Shown here piece by piece: positions 45,187 to 56,221 of a stretch of DNA of 64,000 nucleotides. Within the stretch, counting starts at the first letter, position 1. Every line of letters starts with the position of its first letter. The DNA is taken from positions 1 to 64,000 of the forward strand of contig JBBIQS010000045.1 of NCBI GenBank assembly GCA_037442205.1. The letters are read 5' to 3'. Both the position numbers and the translations under genes were made by a program. The notes below the pieces were generated by a model, which did no database searches, had not been told where the DNA came from, and was given only the letters and a program-made list of their open reading frames with translations. The stretch comes from JBBIQS01 sp037442205. Lineage in GTDB: Bacteria > Myxococcota > Myxococcia > Myxococcales > UBA5297.

Positions 45187-46587
45187 CTAGTACGCGTTCT
45201 TGTTGATGAACCCCTTCCACACCGTCAGGAACATGATCTTCCAGTCCCAGAAGTAGGACCAGTTGCGGATGTAGAACAGGTCGCACTCGATGCGCCGGTC
45301 GAGGGAGGTGTCGCCGCGCCAGCCGTTGACCTGGGCCCAACCGGTCAGGCCGGCCTTCACCTTGTGGCGCAGCATGTAGTTGGGGATCTGCGTGCGGAAC
45401 TTGCTGACGAACACCGGCCGCTCCGGCCGCGGGCCCACCAGCGACATGTGGCCGCACAGCACGTTCCACAGCTGCGGCAGCTCGTCGACGCTGGTCGAGC
45501 GCAGCAGCGCGCCGATCGGCGTGCGCCGGTCGTCGCCGGCTTTGGCCCACACCGCCCCGGTCTGCGCCTCGGCGTCCACCTTCATCGAGCGGAACTTGAA
45601 CATCTTGAAGGTCCGGCCATCGAGGCCCATCCGCTCCTGCCCGTAGAGCACCGGCCCCTTGCTGGTCAGCTTCACCATCAGGCCGATGAACCCCAGCAGC
45701 GGGGAGAGCACGAGCAGCGCGATCAGGCTCAAGACGAAGTCGGTGGCCCGCTTGACGATCGCCCCCCAGCCGTCGAGCGGCGAGTCGTTGATCTTCACGA
45801 TCGGCAGCCCGTCGAAGTCCTCGACCTCGCAGCCCAGGGTCACGTACTCGTGGACGTCCGGCACCAGCTGGATGTCCACCGTCTCGTCCTTGAGCATCTG
45901 CAGCAGCCGGTCGAGCTCGCCGTACTGGTGGCGCGGCAGGGCGATCACCAGCTGGTCCACCTCCCCGCGGTGCAACAGCTCGGCGATCTTGTCGAAGTGC
46001 CCCAGCACCGGCTTGCCAGCCACGGCCTGCGCGGTCGAGCCCTCGTGGGTCACGATCCCCGCCAGCCGCAGGCCCAGCTCCGGGAAACGCTCGATGCGGC
46101 TGATCAGGGTCTCGATCGCCGGCCCCTCGCCCACCGCCACCACGTGCCGCAGGTTGAAGCCCCGCCGGCGGATCATCCGCAGCCCGTTGCGCAGCGCCAG
46201 CCGGAAGGCCACCAGCAGCACCCCGCCCAACAGCCCGAACTGCGCCACCACTACACGCGAGTACTTGTACTCGCTGACCAGGTAGGTCAGCGCGATGAAG
46301 ATCAGCATCCCCAGGGCGTGGGCCTTGAGGATCAGCTGCACCTCGTGGGTGCGCCGCAGCATCCGCCGCGACTTGTAGGCGCGCATCGCCTCGAACACCG
46401 TCATCCACAGGATCATCACCAGCGGGGTCAGCGCCGCGTACTTCTCGAATTCGGGCAGGCCCTTGGTGACCTCGACGATGGGCAGGTTGAACCGCAGCCA
46501 GTAGGCGGCCAGCCAGCTCGCGCCAATGACGCAGGCGTCGATGACCCGGAACGCCCCGCCGACCATGTGGTGATACCGCTTGAGCAT
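45187..46587 (-). CDS. undecaprenyl-phosphate glucose-1-phosphate transferase (WcaJ/polyprenyl glycosylphosphotransferase)
   Basis: 466 aa. An N-terminal block of about four membrane helices is followed by a CoA-binding-like domain (about 140-260: HVVAVGEGPAIETLIS) and a fifth hydrophobic segment (RATDFVLSLIALLVLSPLLG). The C-terminal bacterial sugar transferase domain has FKFRSM, DELPQLWNVLCGHMSLVGPRP, GLTGWAQVNG and ends WKGFINKNAY. It loads the first sugar phosphate onto undecaprenyl phosphate, starting an exopolysaccharide or O-antigen repeat unit. The ATG at 46587 is chosen at the first hydrophobic helix with GAGGTCGTCA upstream. It heads the glycan gene region. Confidence 0.93.
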   Translation of the reverse strand: MLKRYHHMVGGAFRVIDACVIGASWLAAYWLRFNLPIVEVTKGLPEFEKYAALTPLVMILWMTVFEAMRAYKSRRMLRRTHEVQLILKAHALGMLIFIALTYLVSEYKYSRVVVAQFGLLGGVLLVAFRLALRNGLRMIRRRGFNLRHVVAVGEGPAIETLISRIERFPELGLRLAGIVTHEGSTAQAVAGKPVLGHFDKIAELLHRGEVDQLVIALPRHQYGELDRLLQMLKDETVDIQLVPDVHEYVTLGCEVEDFDGLPIVKINDSPLDGWGAIVKRATDFVLSLIALLVLSPLLGFIGLMVKLTSKGPVLYGQERMGLDGRTFKMFKFRSMKVDAEAQTGAVWAKAGDDRRTPIGALLRSTSVDELPQLWNVLCGHMSLVGPRPERPVFVSKFRTQIPNYMLRHKVKAGLTGWAQVNGWRGDTSLDRRIECDLFYIRNWSYFWDWKIMFLTVWKGFINKNAY

Positions 46588-46914
46588 TGACGACCTCGAA
46601 CCAGCTCTCTTGCCGCCGCCTGCTGCCGCCCCTCGCGGCCTTCTCTGCCATCCGCCCGCAGCGACTCGGGAAATTCGCGCCCGCTGCAAGCAACCGCCGT
46701 ACCGGTCGCCCTCGACGCCGACCGGATTATCGCCCCGGCGCCCCCGCGGTTGCCGCGGCGCGCAACATCTCACGATTCATGACTTTTCGGGAAGCCCCTC
46801 GCCCTCACCCCGGCGGCGGCGGCAATCGCTCCCGACCGATCCCCTCGCGGATTTCCGCGCCCCCGTCGCCCGGCTATGACAGCAAAGTCAGGCTTTTGAA
46901 GAAGTCAGGGACCC
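46588..46914. other. intergenic region between sugar transferase and gmd
   Basis: 327 bases. Apart from the gmd terminator at its right end, I see nothing coding in it. It should contain the promoter of the minus-strand sugar transferase gene, but no hexamer pair stands out. Short GC-rich runs only. Confidence 0.5.
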
Positions 46915-46950
46915 GAAAATGGCGGCGGGGCGACCGAAGCCGCCCCGCCG
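46915..46950 (-). terminator. rho-independent terminator of gmd
   Basis: Perfect 10-bp inverted repeat CGGCGGGGCG / CGCCCCGCCG with an 8-base loop, followed on the minus strand by CCATTTTC. It lies 26 bases after the gmd stop. Confidence 0.75.
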
Positions 46951-46975
46951 GGTACCGCGGGAAATGGAGCCTGCG

Positions 46976-47989
<1,014 letters not shown>

Positions 47990-48091
47990 GTCGGTCCGTC
48001 CGCCTCTCTGTAATGACTGCGTTTCAGTCTGCGAGCCGCGGGACGAAACACCAACCCTGCCGCCCGCGCAAGCACTACACGATTTGCCGCA

Positions 48092-49078
48092 CTATCCGGT
48101 GGCCGGCGGCCGAGCCCTGCCTTCAGCGTCGACCATCATCCGGATCACCTCGGGCATCCGGTGTTGGGCGCGCCAGCCCAGCTTGCGCAGCGCCTTGGCC
48201 GGCTCGCCGCAGTTGACGCGGATGTCCGCCGGCCGCAAGAGCCCGGAGTCCCGCTCCACGTGCTGGCGCCAGTCGAGGCCCAGGCAGGCGAAGGTCTCGG
48301 CGACGAAGTCCTGCAGGCTGTGGGTCTGGCCGGTGGCGATGACGAAGTCCTCCGGCGTCGGCTGCTGCAGCATGCGCCACATCGCCTCGACGTACTCCGG
48401 GGCCCAGCCCCAGTCGCGCGAGACCGAGGTGTCGCCGAGCCTCAGCTTCTCCTTGCTGCCGTTGGCGATGCGGCAGGCGGCGGCGACGATCTTCTTGGTG
48501 ACGAAGCGCGCCGGCCGCAGCGGCGACTCGTGGTTGAAGAGGATCCCGGAGCAGGCGAACAGGCCGTAGGCCTCGCGGTAGTTGGCGACCTGCCAGTAGG
48601 CGGCGGCCTTGGCCACCGCGTAGGGAGAGCGCGGCCTGAACGGGACCGACTCGTCGGCCGGGACCCCGCCGGTGTCGCCGAAGCACTCGCTGGAGCCGGC
48701 GTTGTAGAAGCGCACCGGCCGCCCCAGGAAGCGGATCGCCTCCAGCAAGTTGAGGGTGGCCACGCTGATGCTCTCCAAGGTCTCCACCGGCTGCTCGAAG
48801 GACAGCCCGACCGAGCTCTGTCCGGAGAGGTTGTAGACCTCGTCCGCCTCGCTCTTCTTGAGCGCCTGCAGCACGCTGCGGAAGTCGTTGGGGGCCATCG
48901 ACTCCAGCTGCACCTGGTCGTGGATGCCCAGGGTCTTGAGGTTGCCGAAGCCGGCCACCTGGGCGTCGCGGGCGGTCCCCACCACCCGGTAGCCCTTGTC
49001 GAGCAGGAGCCTGGCCAGGTAGGCGCCGTCCTGCCCCGAGACCCCGCAGATCAGGACGCGCTTGCCGTTGTCAGCCAT
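48092..49078 (-). CDS. Gmd-like NDP-sugar dehydratase/epimerase paralogue
   Basis: 328 aa. Extended SDR with GVSGQDGAYL, NLSGQSSVGLSF, GSSECFGDTG and SPYAVAKAAAYW, so the SDR catalytic Ser, Tyr and Lys are kept. It is related to the Gmd at 46976-47989 but lacks the RRSSSFNTDR loop; instead it has TARDAQVAGFGNL. It is either a second GDP-mannose dehydratase of different cofactor handling or an enzyme acting on the Gmd product. It overlaps the end of the upstream glycosyltransferase gene by 8 bases, so they are co-translated. Confidence 0.85.
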   Translation of the reverse strand: MADNGKRVLICGVSGQDGAYLARLLLDKGYRVVGTARDAQVAGFGNLKTLGIHDQVQLESMAPNDFRSVLQALKKSEADEVYNLSGQSSVGLSFEQPVETLESISVATLNLLEAIRFLGRPVRFYNAGSSECFGDTGGVPADESVPFRPRSPYAVAKAAAYWQVANYREAYGLFACSGILFNHESPLRPARFVTKKIVAAACRIANGSKEKLRLGDTSVSRDWGWAPEYVEAMWRMLQQPTPEDFVIATGQTHSLQDFVAETFACLGLDWRQHVERDSGLLRPADIRVNCGEPAKALRKLGWRAQHRMPEVIRMMVDAEGRARPPATG

Positions 49079-50300
49079 CGGCCCGCCTCACGCGCTTGCC
49101 CTCGGTGGGGAAGGCCTGCCACTGCTGAGCGACGAAGTCGGAGAACTCCTGGCGGAAGCGCTCCGGGGAGAAGCGCAGGGAGTTGGCTCGGCAGGCCTTG
49201 GGAGTGAGCTTGCCGCCCAGGGCCTCGAACTCCCCCACCGCCGCCTTGAGCGACTCCACCGTCTGCTCGGCGAAGAAGACCCCGGTGCGGTCCTTGCCCG
49301 GCTTGCCGAGGATGGTCTCGTAGGCCCCGCCCTTGGCGAAGGCGATCACCGGGGTGCCGCAGGCCTGGGCCTCGAGCGGGGCGATGCCGAAGTCCTCCTC
49401 GGCGGCGAAGAGGAAGGCCTTGGCGCGCTGCATCTGGTCGCGCATCTTCTCGAAGGGCTGGTAGCCCAGCAGCTCGACGTTGGGCCCGGCCAGCCGGCGC
49501 ACCTTGTCGAAGTCCGGCCCCTCGCCGATCACCACCAGCTTCTTGTCCGGCATCTGCGAGAAGGCCTCGACGATCAGGTCGATCCGCTTGTAGGGCACCA
49601 TCCGCGAGGCGGTGAGGTAGAAGTCCTCCTTCTGCTCGTGGAGGGCGAAGCCGCTGACGTCCACCGGCGGGTAGATCACGGTCGCTTCGCGCCGGTAGAC
49701 CTTGCGAATGCGGCGGGCGATGAAGTCGGAGATGCCGATGAAGGCATCGACCCCGTCGGCGGTGCGGCTGTCCCACAGCCGGACGTGGTGAAGCATCTGC
49801 TTGGCCAGCCAGCTCTTGGGCCCCTTGTCCAGCCCCGACTCGCGCAGGTACTGGTGCTGCAGGTCCCAGGCGTAGCGGATCGGCGAGTAGCACATGCACA
49901 GGTGCAGTTGGTCCGGCCCGGTGAGCACCCCCTTGGCCACCGCGTGGCTGCTGGAGATCACCAGGTCGTAGCCCGACAGGTCGAACTGCTCGATGGCGAA
50001 GGGCATCAGCGGCAGGAAGGAGCGGTACTTGGTCCGCGCCATCGGCAGCTTCTGCAGGAAGGAGGTGGTCACCCTCTTGTCCTGGATGAAGCCGCGCTTC
50101 CCCTCGGGGACGAAGTCCACCAGGCTGTAGAGGTCGGCGTCGGGGAAGACGTTGAGCATCTGCTCCAGCACCCGCTCCGAGCCGGCGTAGCTGACCAGCC
50201 AGTCGTGGACCACCGCCACGCGCCGGGGGCGGCCTCGGGAGGGGGCGGCGCTCGGGACGCGCGCCTTGCGCTTCCTGCTCGCCTGCTCGGTTGCAGCCAT
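49071..50300 (-). CDS. family 4 glycosyltransferase
   Basis: 409 aa from the ATG at 50300 (AGGTGG upstream). GT-B fold: N-terminal HDWLVSYAGSERVLEQM and YSPIRYAWDL, and C-terminal LTASRMVPYKRIDLIVEAF, VVIGEGPDFDKVRRL and the sugar-nucleotide E-x7-E motif EEDFGIAPLEAQACGTPVI. The family often moves mannose or related sugars from GDP-sugars, which fits the neighbouring Gmd genes. An N-terminal Lys/Arg-rich tail (SRKRKARVPSAAP) may bind the membrane. It is divergent from the methyltransferase gene at 50401. Confidence 0.92.
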   Translation of the reverse strand: MAATEQASRKRKARVPSAAPSRGRPRRVAVVHDWLVSYAGSERVLEQMLNVFPDADLYSLVDFVPEGKRGFIQDKRVTTSFLQKLPMARTKYRSFLPLMPFAIEQFDLSGYDLVISSSHAVAKGVLTGPDQLHLCMCYSPIRYAWDLQHQYLRESGLDKGPKSWLAKQMLHHVRLWDSRTADGVDAFIGISDFIARRIRKVYRREATVIYPPVDVSGFALHEQKEDFYLTASRMVPYKRIDLIVEAFSQMPDKKLVVIGEGPDFDKVRRLAGPNVELLGYQPFEKMRDQMQRAKAFLFAAEEDFGIAPLEAQACGTPVIAFAKGGAYETILGKPGKDRTGVFFAEQTVESLKAAVGEFEALGGKLTPKACRANSLRFSPERFRQEFSDFVAQQWQAFPTEGKRVRRADG

Positions 50301-50400
50301 GGGAACCACCTCGCGAATCGCCGCCGGGCCAGGTGCCGGCGGGCGGACAGGGCGCACTATTTAGCAGACCATGGCGCCCCGCGTCAGCGATGATGGGCCC

Positions 50401-51051
50401 ATGAGCCTGTCGCCGCGAGTCAGCGAGGTCCTGGCGAGCTTCTCCGGCCTGCCGCCGGCGGAGCGCTTTCACCTCTGGGCGCGGGCCTTCAGCTGTCCGA
50501 TGGACCGGCTGGCGGAGCTGGTCCCGGCGGGCAAGGTGCTGGAGGTCGGCTGCGGGCACGGGCTGTTCAGCGCGCTGCTGGCCAGCCGCGGCGATCGGCA
50601 GGTAAAGGGGATCGACCTCGACGAGCGGAAGATCTCCCATGCCCGCCTGCTCGAGGGGCAGAACGGCTTGCGCTTCGCCGTCCAGCCGCTCGAATCCGAG
50701 CCCGAGCGCGACTGGGACGCCATCGCCATCCTCGACGTGCTCTACCTGGTGCCGCGCGAGAAGCATCGGGCGATGCTCGAGGCCTGCGTCGAGCGGCTCA
50801 AGCCAGGCGGCCTGCTGCTGCTCAAGGAGGTCGGGACCGAGCCGCGCTGGAAGCACGCCAAGGCCTGGCTGCAGGAGGTGGCCATGGTCCGGCTGCTCGG
50901 GCGCACGCACGGCCAGGCGATTGAGTTCTTGCCGGCCGACCAGATGGCAGGGCTGCTGCGCGAGCTGGGGCTGAGAGTGGAAGTGCGAGATGTCTCGGCG
51001 GGATACACCACGCCGCACGTGCTCTTCCTGGGCCGCAAGCCGATCAGCTGA
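50401..51051 (+). CDS. class I SAM-dependent methyltransferase
   Basis: 216 aa from the ATG at 50401; another ATG at 50371 is possible and neither has a good ribosome site. SAM motif VLEVGCGHGLFSALLA, acidic residue in GIDLDERKI, IAILDVLYLVP and the post-motif LKPGGLLLLKEV. The substrate is unknown, but the position between glycosyltransferase and deacetylase genes suggests a glycan or lipid-linked sugar. It converges with the deacetylase gene with a 6-base gap. Confidence 0.85.
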   Translation: MSLSPRVSEVLASFSGLPPAERFHLWARAFSCPMDRLAELVPAGKVLEVGCGHGLFSALLASRGDRQVKGIDLDERKISHARLLEGQNGLRFAVQPLESEPERDWDAIAILDVLYLVPREKHRAMLEACVERLKPGGLLLLKEVGTEPRWKHAKAWLQEVAMVRLLGRTHGQAIEFLPADQMAGLLRELGLRVEVRDVSAGYTTPHVLFLGRKPIS

Positions 51052-51057
51052 CGAAGC

Positions 51058-51879
51058 TCAGGCGAGGTCGGCGAAGCGCGCCAGCTCGATGCCGAGCTCC
51101 TCGACCCGCCGCGCGACGCGCCGGCTGCACAGAGCCTGGGCCTCCAGCGCCCACGAGGATCGCCAGCCGGGATCGGCCGCGACCACACCCTCCCCTGCGC
51201 CCGGATGACAGCCAATCTCGTGCGTCCCCGGCCCCAGCCGCTCGAGGATCGCCAGCAGCGCCTCCTCGCCCAACCGCCCGCCGTCGGCGAGGCCGTGGAA
51301 GCGATCCGGGGTCCGCATCCATTCCGGAACCTGGCCAGAACGCGCGACCGTCGAGATCAGCGACCGCTTGAGCTCGCGCGCAGGACCGGCTCCCGCCAGC
51401 GGCGGCTCGATCGGCAGGCGCATGGCGTGGATTCCGCGGCGCTGGCAGACGCGGAGCACCCGCTCCAGGACCCCAGGAAAGACGTGCAGATGCTGGTGTC
51501 CGTCGACGTGGTCCACGGAGCCAAGCTCCTGGGCCATGGCCACCTGGGCGTCGAGCTCCAGCTCCACCTGGTCCAGGTCGACGCGCCCGGCCAGGAGCTG
51601 CGCCGCGAAGCCGGTCCACGAGCGCCGCAGGGTCGCTCCCTCGAGCAGCGTCGGCACTTTCTCGGGATCGGCGGCGGGCGGGAGCCCTCCGGAGAGCGCC
51701 AGGTGCACGCCGATGCCCAGCCCGGCGCGACGCGCCTCGTCGATCACGGTCCGCGCGGTCCGCCCTCGCACCAGCAGCGAGGCGCTGCGCAGGATGCCCT
51801 CGCGGGCGCAGCGCAGAATGCCGGTGTCGATGAAGTCGGCAAGGCCGAGGTCGTCGGCATTGACGATGAGGCGAATCAC
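51058..51879 (-). CDS. ChbG/HpnK (YdjC)-family carbohydrate deacetylase
   Basis: 273 aa. Family motifs: LIVNADDLGLADFID at the N-terminus (catalytic and metal Asp), GVHLALSGG and DHVDGHQHLHVFPG (metal histidines), EIGCHPG near the C-terminus. Members remove N-acetyl groups from chitooligosaccharides, hopanoid glucosamine or lipid-linked amino sugars. Its start overlaps the stop of the upstream methyltransferase (ATGA), so it shares an operon with a methyltransferase and a family 2 glycosyltransferase, and the target may be a lipid-linked sugar (inference). Confidence 0.9.
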   Translation of the reverse strand: MIRLIVNADDLGLADFIDTGILRCAREGILRSASLLVRGRTARTVIDEARRAGLGIGVHLALSGGLPPAADPEKVPTLLEGATLRRSWTGFAAQLLAGRVDLDQVELELDAQVAMAQELGSVDHVDGHQHLHVFPGVLERVLRVCQRRGIHAMRLPIEPPLAGAGPARELKRSLISTVARSGQVPEWMRTPDRFHGLADGGRLGEEALLAILERLGPGTHEIGCHPGAGEGVVAADPGWRSSWALEAQALCSRRVARRVEELGIELARFADLA

Positions 51880-52613
51880 GCGGCCCTGCGCGCGAGCGCG
51901 AAGAGCGAAACCCCGGCCGGCAGATCTACGCGCCCGAGCAGCGCTGCCTCCGCCAATAGCAGCCAGGTGAGCGCCCGGTTGGCGGGCCCGGGAACGTCGA
52001 GCAAGTTGGTCTCGTAGGGCTTGATCAGCCCGAGCCGCCGCCCCACCCGCCGCAGCCCGGCCACCGCAAAGGTCGGCGGCAGCAAGGCCGAATTGGCGAA
52101 GGTCACCCGCCGCAGCTCCAGCCCGGCGCCCTCGATTAGACCGGTCAGCTCGCGCTTGCCGTAGCGGCGGACGTGGTGGTTGACCTCGTCGTGGTCGCTC
52201 CAGAGAGCCTGGAAGGCGCTGGTCGCCAGCAGCAGCACCCCGCCCGGCGCCAGCACCCGGCGGATCTCGGCCAGGACCGCCTCATGGGCCTCGATGTGCT
52301 CGATCACGTTGAACAGATTTACGAAATCGAAGGCGCCGTCCTTGAACGGAAGCCGGCAGGCGTCGGCCGCCAGCCGCGGCGGTTTCTCGCGCAGGCTCTG
52401 CAGCGCCGACACCGACAGGTCGCAGGCCACCACGGTCTTGGCGAACCCGGCGACGAGCGGCAGGTTTCCTCCGCTGCCACAACCTAGATCCAGGGCGCGC
52501 TCGAACCGATATCCCGGCCCTTCGAGCAGCCGCCCGGCGATGCGTCGCATCCCCACGAACCACCAGTTGTGCTCTTCCAACCGGCGGATCTCGCGGTACA
52601 TCAGCTCATCCAC
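51876..52613 (-). CDS. class I SAM-dependent methyltransferase
   Basis: 245 aa. The N-terminal pattern MYREIRRLEEHNWWFVGMRRI plus LDLGCGSGGNLPLVAGF, DLSVSAL, FVNLFNVIEHIEAHEAVL and LAPGGVLLLATSAF is typical of methyltransferases in polyprenyl-glycan and lipid clusters, with a C-terminal hydrophobic segment. It overlaps the downstream deacetylase by 4 bases and the upstream glycosyltransferase by 8 bases, so all three are translationally coupled. Confidence 0.88.
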   Translation of the reverse strand: MDELMYREIRRLEEHNWWFVGMRRIAGRLLEGPGYRFERALDLGCGSGGNLPLVAGFAKTVVACDLSVSALQSLREKPPRLAADACRLPFKDGAFDFVNLFNVIEHIEAHEAVLAEIRRVLAPGGVLLLATSAFQALWSDHDEVNHHVRRYGKRELTGLIEGAGLELRRVTFANSALLPPTFAVAGLRRVGRRLGLIKPYETNLLDVPGPANRALTWLLLAEAALLGRVDLPAGVSLFALARRAA

Positions 52614-53391
52614 GCCCGGCCCCTCCCGCCTGCCGCTTGGCCTCGCCCACCGGCAGCGTGACCACCGGCGCCACCGGCAGCGGACGGACGTTCTTGATCT
52701 CCGGGTACAGCACCCCCAACTCGCGGATGATCTTGGCGATCACCATCGGCGAGGCCAGCGTCGAGACCCCGCGGGTGCGCGGGAAGTAGTCCACGCCGAT
52801 CTGGAAGACCTTGAACCCCAGCTTGGTGGCCTTGACCACCAGCTCGGCGTCGATGAACGAGCCTTCGCTCTTGAGCTCGATGGCCTGCAGCACCCGGCGG
52901 CGGACGACCTTGAAGGAGAAGTTGATGTCCTTCACGAAGACGCCGAACAGCGCGCGGATCAGCCAGTTGTAGCCGAACGAGTAGACGATCCGCTTCGGCC
53001 CCTCGCTGGTCCGGTCGTGGCGGAAGCCGCAGATCATGTCGGCTTCGAGGTAGTCGAGCAGCCGCAGCGCCTTCTCGACCTCGGCCAGGTCGAACGGCAG
53101 GTCGATGTCGGAGTAGATGACGACCTCGCCGCGCGCCTCCTTGAATCCGGTCTTCATCGCCCCGCCCAGCTTGCGGTTCTCGGGGTGGGTCACGATCCGC
53201 AGCTGCGGATAGCGCTCCTGCAGCGCCAGGGTCACCTCGCGGGTGCGGTCGGTGGAGGCGTCGTCGACGATCAGGATCTCGAAGTCCCGGGACAGCTTGG
53301 TCAGGACCGCGTGGGCGCGCGACACCGCCCGCTCGACGTATTCCTCCTCGTTCCAAGCAGGGAAGAAGATTGTCAATTTCGGCTGGCTCAT
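52606..53391 (-). CDS. family 2 glycosyltransferase (dolichyl-phosphate-sugar synthase-like)
   Basis: 261 aa. GT-A fold: TIFFPAWNEEEYVERAV, ILIVDDASTDRT, KLGGAMKTGFKEARGEVVIYSDIDLPF (DxD metal motif). This resembles polyprenyl-phosphate-mannose/glucose synthases, which load a sugar on a polyprenyl phosphate on the cytoplasmic face. GGAGGCCGCG precedes the ATG at 53391. It is the first gene of the coupled set with a methyltransferase and a YdjC deacetylase. The sugar donor is unknown. The upstream gene (ParA) is divergent. Confidence 0.9.
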   Translation of the reverse strand: MSQPKLTIFFPAWNEEEYVERAVSRAHAVLTKLSRDFEILIVDDASTDRTREVTLALQERYPQLRIVTHPENRKLGGAMKTGFKEARGEVVIYSDIDLPFDLAEVEKALRLLDYLEADMICGFRHDRTSEGPKRIVYSFGYNWLIRALFGVFVKDINFSFKVVRRRVLQAIELKSEGSFIDAELVVKATKLGFKVFQIGVDYFPRTRGVSTLASPMVIAKIIRELGVLYPEIKNVRPLPVAPVVTLPVGEAKRQAGGAGRG

Positions 53392-53525
53392 CGCGGCCTC
53401 CGGGAGTGGACCTCTTAACAGATTGGCCCCCTGCCCGCAAAGCAACCGGGCGTCGTGGCGGCGATTCCGCGCACCCGCACGCCCCGAAGCTTGACGCGGC
53501 CGGTCGCCGGCTCGAATCTCCGGCC

Positions 53526-54299
53526 ATGCTCTCGATGGCATTCGCGACGATCAAAGGCGGGGTGGGCAAGACCACGCTGGCAGTGCACGTGGCGGCGGCG
53601 CTGGCCGACGCCGGCAGGAAGGTGCTGTTCATCGACCTCGACCCGCAGGCCCATGGCTCGCTGGTGCTGGGGCTCGAGCCCGGCGACCACCCCTGCGTCG
53701 CCGACGCCTTCGGGCCCAAGCCCAAGAGCGCGATGGACCAGGTGGTGGTCAGCTCGCCCAAGCGGCAGAACCTGGTGATCGCCCCTTCGGCGCCGCGGAT
53801 GTTCGGCATGGAGCGCGACCTGTTCCAGTGGGGCCACCGGCTGCAGGCCATCCCGCGGGCGCTCAAGACCCTGACCTGGGAGCCGGAGGTGGTGATCATC
53901 GACACCCCGCCGGCGCGCGGCGCCTACACCGAGGCCGCGCTCCACGCCGCGGATCTGGTGGTGGCCCCGGTCCCCACCGGCGCCTTCGCGCTGCAGGGGC
54001 TCAACGACGTCGAGGCCGCCTGCCGCGAGATCCGCGAGGACTCGGGGATGCTGGCGGTGGTGGTCAACCTCTGGGACCGGCGCACCCAGGCCACCAACGC
54101 GGCGATGGAAGAGACGCTGCAGTCGCTGACCATGCCGGTGGCCCGCAACCGCATCCCGCGCGCCGAGGCGCTCAACCAGGCCGGCCTGGGCTACGAGGTG
54201 ATCTTCGACGCCTCGCCCAACGCCCCGATCGTCGAGGACCTGCGCGGGCTGGCCAAGGAGCTCGAGGAGATGGCCGTCAAGGTTTCGAAGAAGCGCTAG
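53526..54299 (+). CDS. ParA/MinD-like ATPase, no partner gene adjacent
   Basis: 257 aa. Deviant Walker A KGGVGKTT (10-17), Walker A' region FIDLDPQAHGSL, and Walker B VVIIDTPPA are all present, so ATP binding and dimerisation are expected. The helix AFALQGLNDVEAACREI and the C-terminal PIVEDLRGLAKELEEM fit ParA-family cargo-positioning ATPases. No ParB, parS site or DNA-binding partner is next to it, so it probably positions a protein cargo or acts with unlinked genes. A palindromic repeat lies just after its stop. Confidence 0.88.
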   Translation: MLSMAFATIKGGVGKTTLAVHVAAALADAGRKVLFIDLDPQAHGSLVLGLEPGDHPCVADAFGPKPKSAMDQVVVSSPKRQNLVIAPSAPRMFGMERDLFQWGHRLQAIPRALKTLTWEPEVVIIDTPPARGAYTEAALHAADLVVAPVPTGAFALQGLNDVEAACREIREDSGMLAVVVNLWDRRTQATNAAMEETLQSLTMPVARNRIPRAEALNQAGLGYEVIFDASPNAPIVEDLRGLAKELEEMAVKVSKKR

Positions 54300-54331
54300 C
54301 GCCTCGGGAAACCTTTGATGCCGGCGATCCG

Positions 54332-54404
54332 GTCACCCTGAGCCCTTCGGCAAGCTCAGGGCAGGCGCAGTCGAAGGGCCCCTCGACAGGCTCGGGGCGA
54401 ACGG
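54332..54404 (+). repeat. dispersed palindromic repeat (CCCTGAGC/GCTCAGGG type)
   Basis: CCCTGAGC and GCTCAGGG form an 8-bp stem (54336-54361) with a 10-base loop containing TTCG. A second half GTCGAAGGG / CCCCTCGACAGG with GGCTCGGGG follows, ending near AACGG. The element resembles the REP-like intergenic family seen in many bacterial genomes. It lies between the ParA and sigma-54 activator genes, which converge on it, so it may act as a bidirectional terminator or be a mobile MITE-like unit (inference). Confidence 0.8.
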
Positions 54405-54436
54405 GACTGCGGCGCCGCCAACTCCGGAAACCCCAG

Positions 54437-55957
<1,521 letters not shown>

Positions 55958-56221
55958 TGGGCCACGAATCTTATCCCGGCGAATCGCCTGGGGAAAACCG
56001 CTGCTCGCGCTCGCCGGGGCGGAGGAAGTGGGCGTCATCGCCCCAGGCGAACTGCAGCCCGCATGCCGTCCACAATGCCCACTTTTCGCACCAAAGATGA
56101 TCGGGCGGCGCTCCATCCTGGATCGGACGCGCCATTTCCGGCCGGCCCAACTGCGTCGCGCGCGCGGGTTTGGCTCGGCTACAGTTCCGCCAGTCCAACA
56201 CCGAAGTCCGGGGAGGCACCG

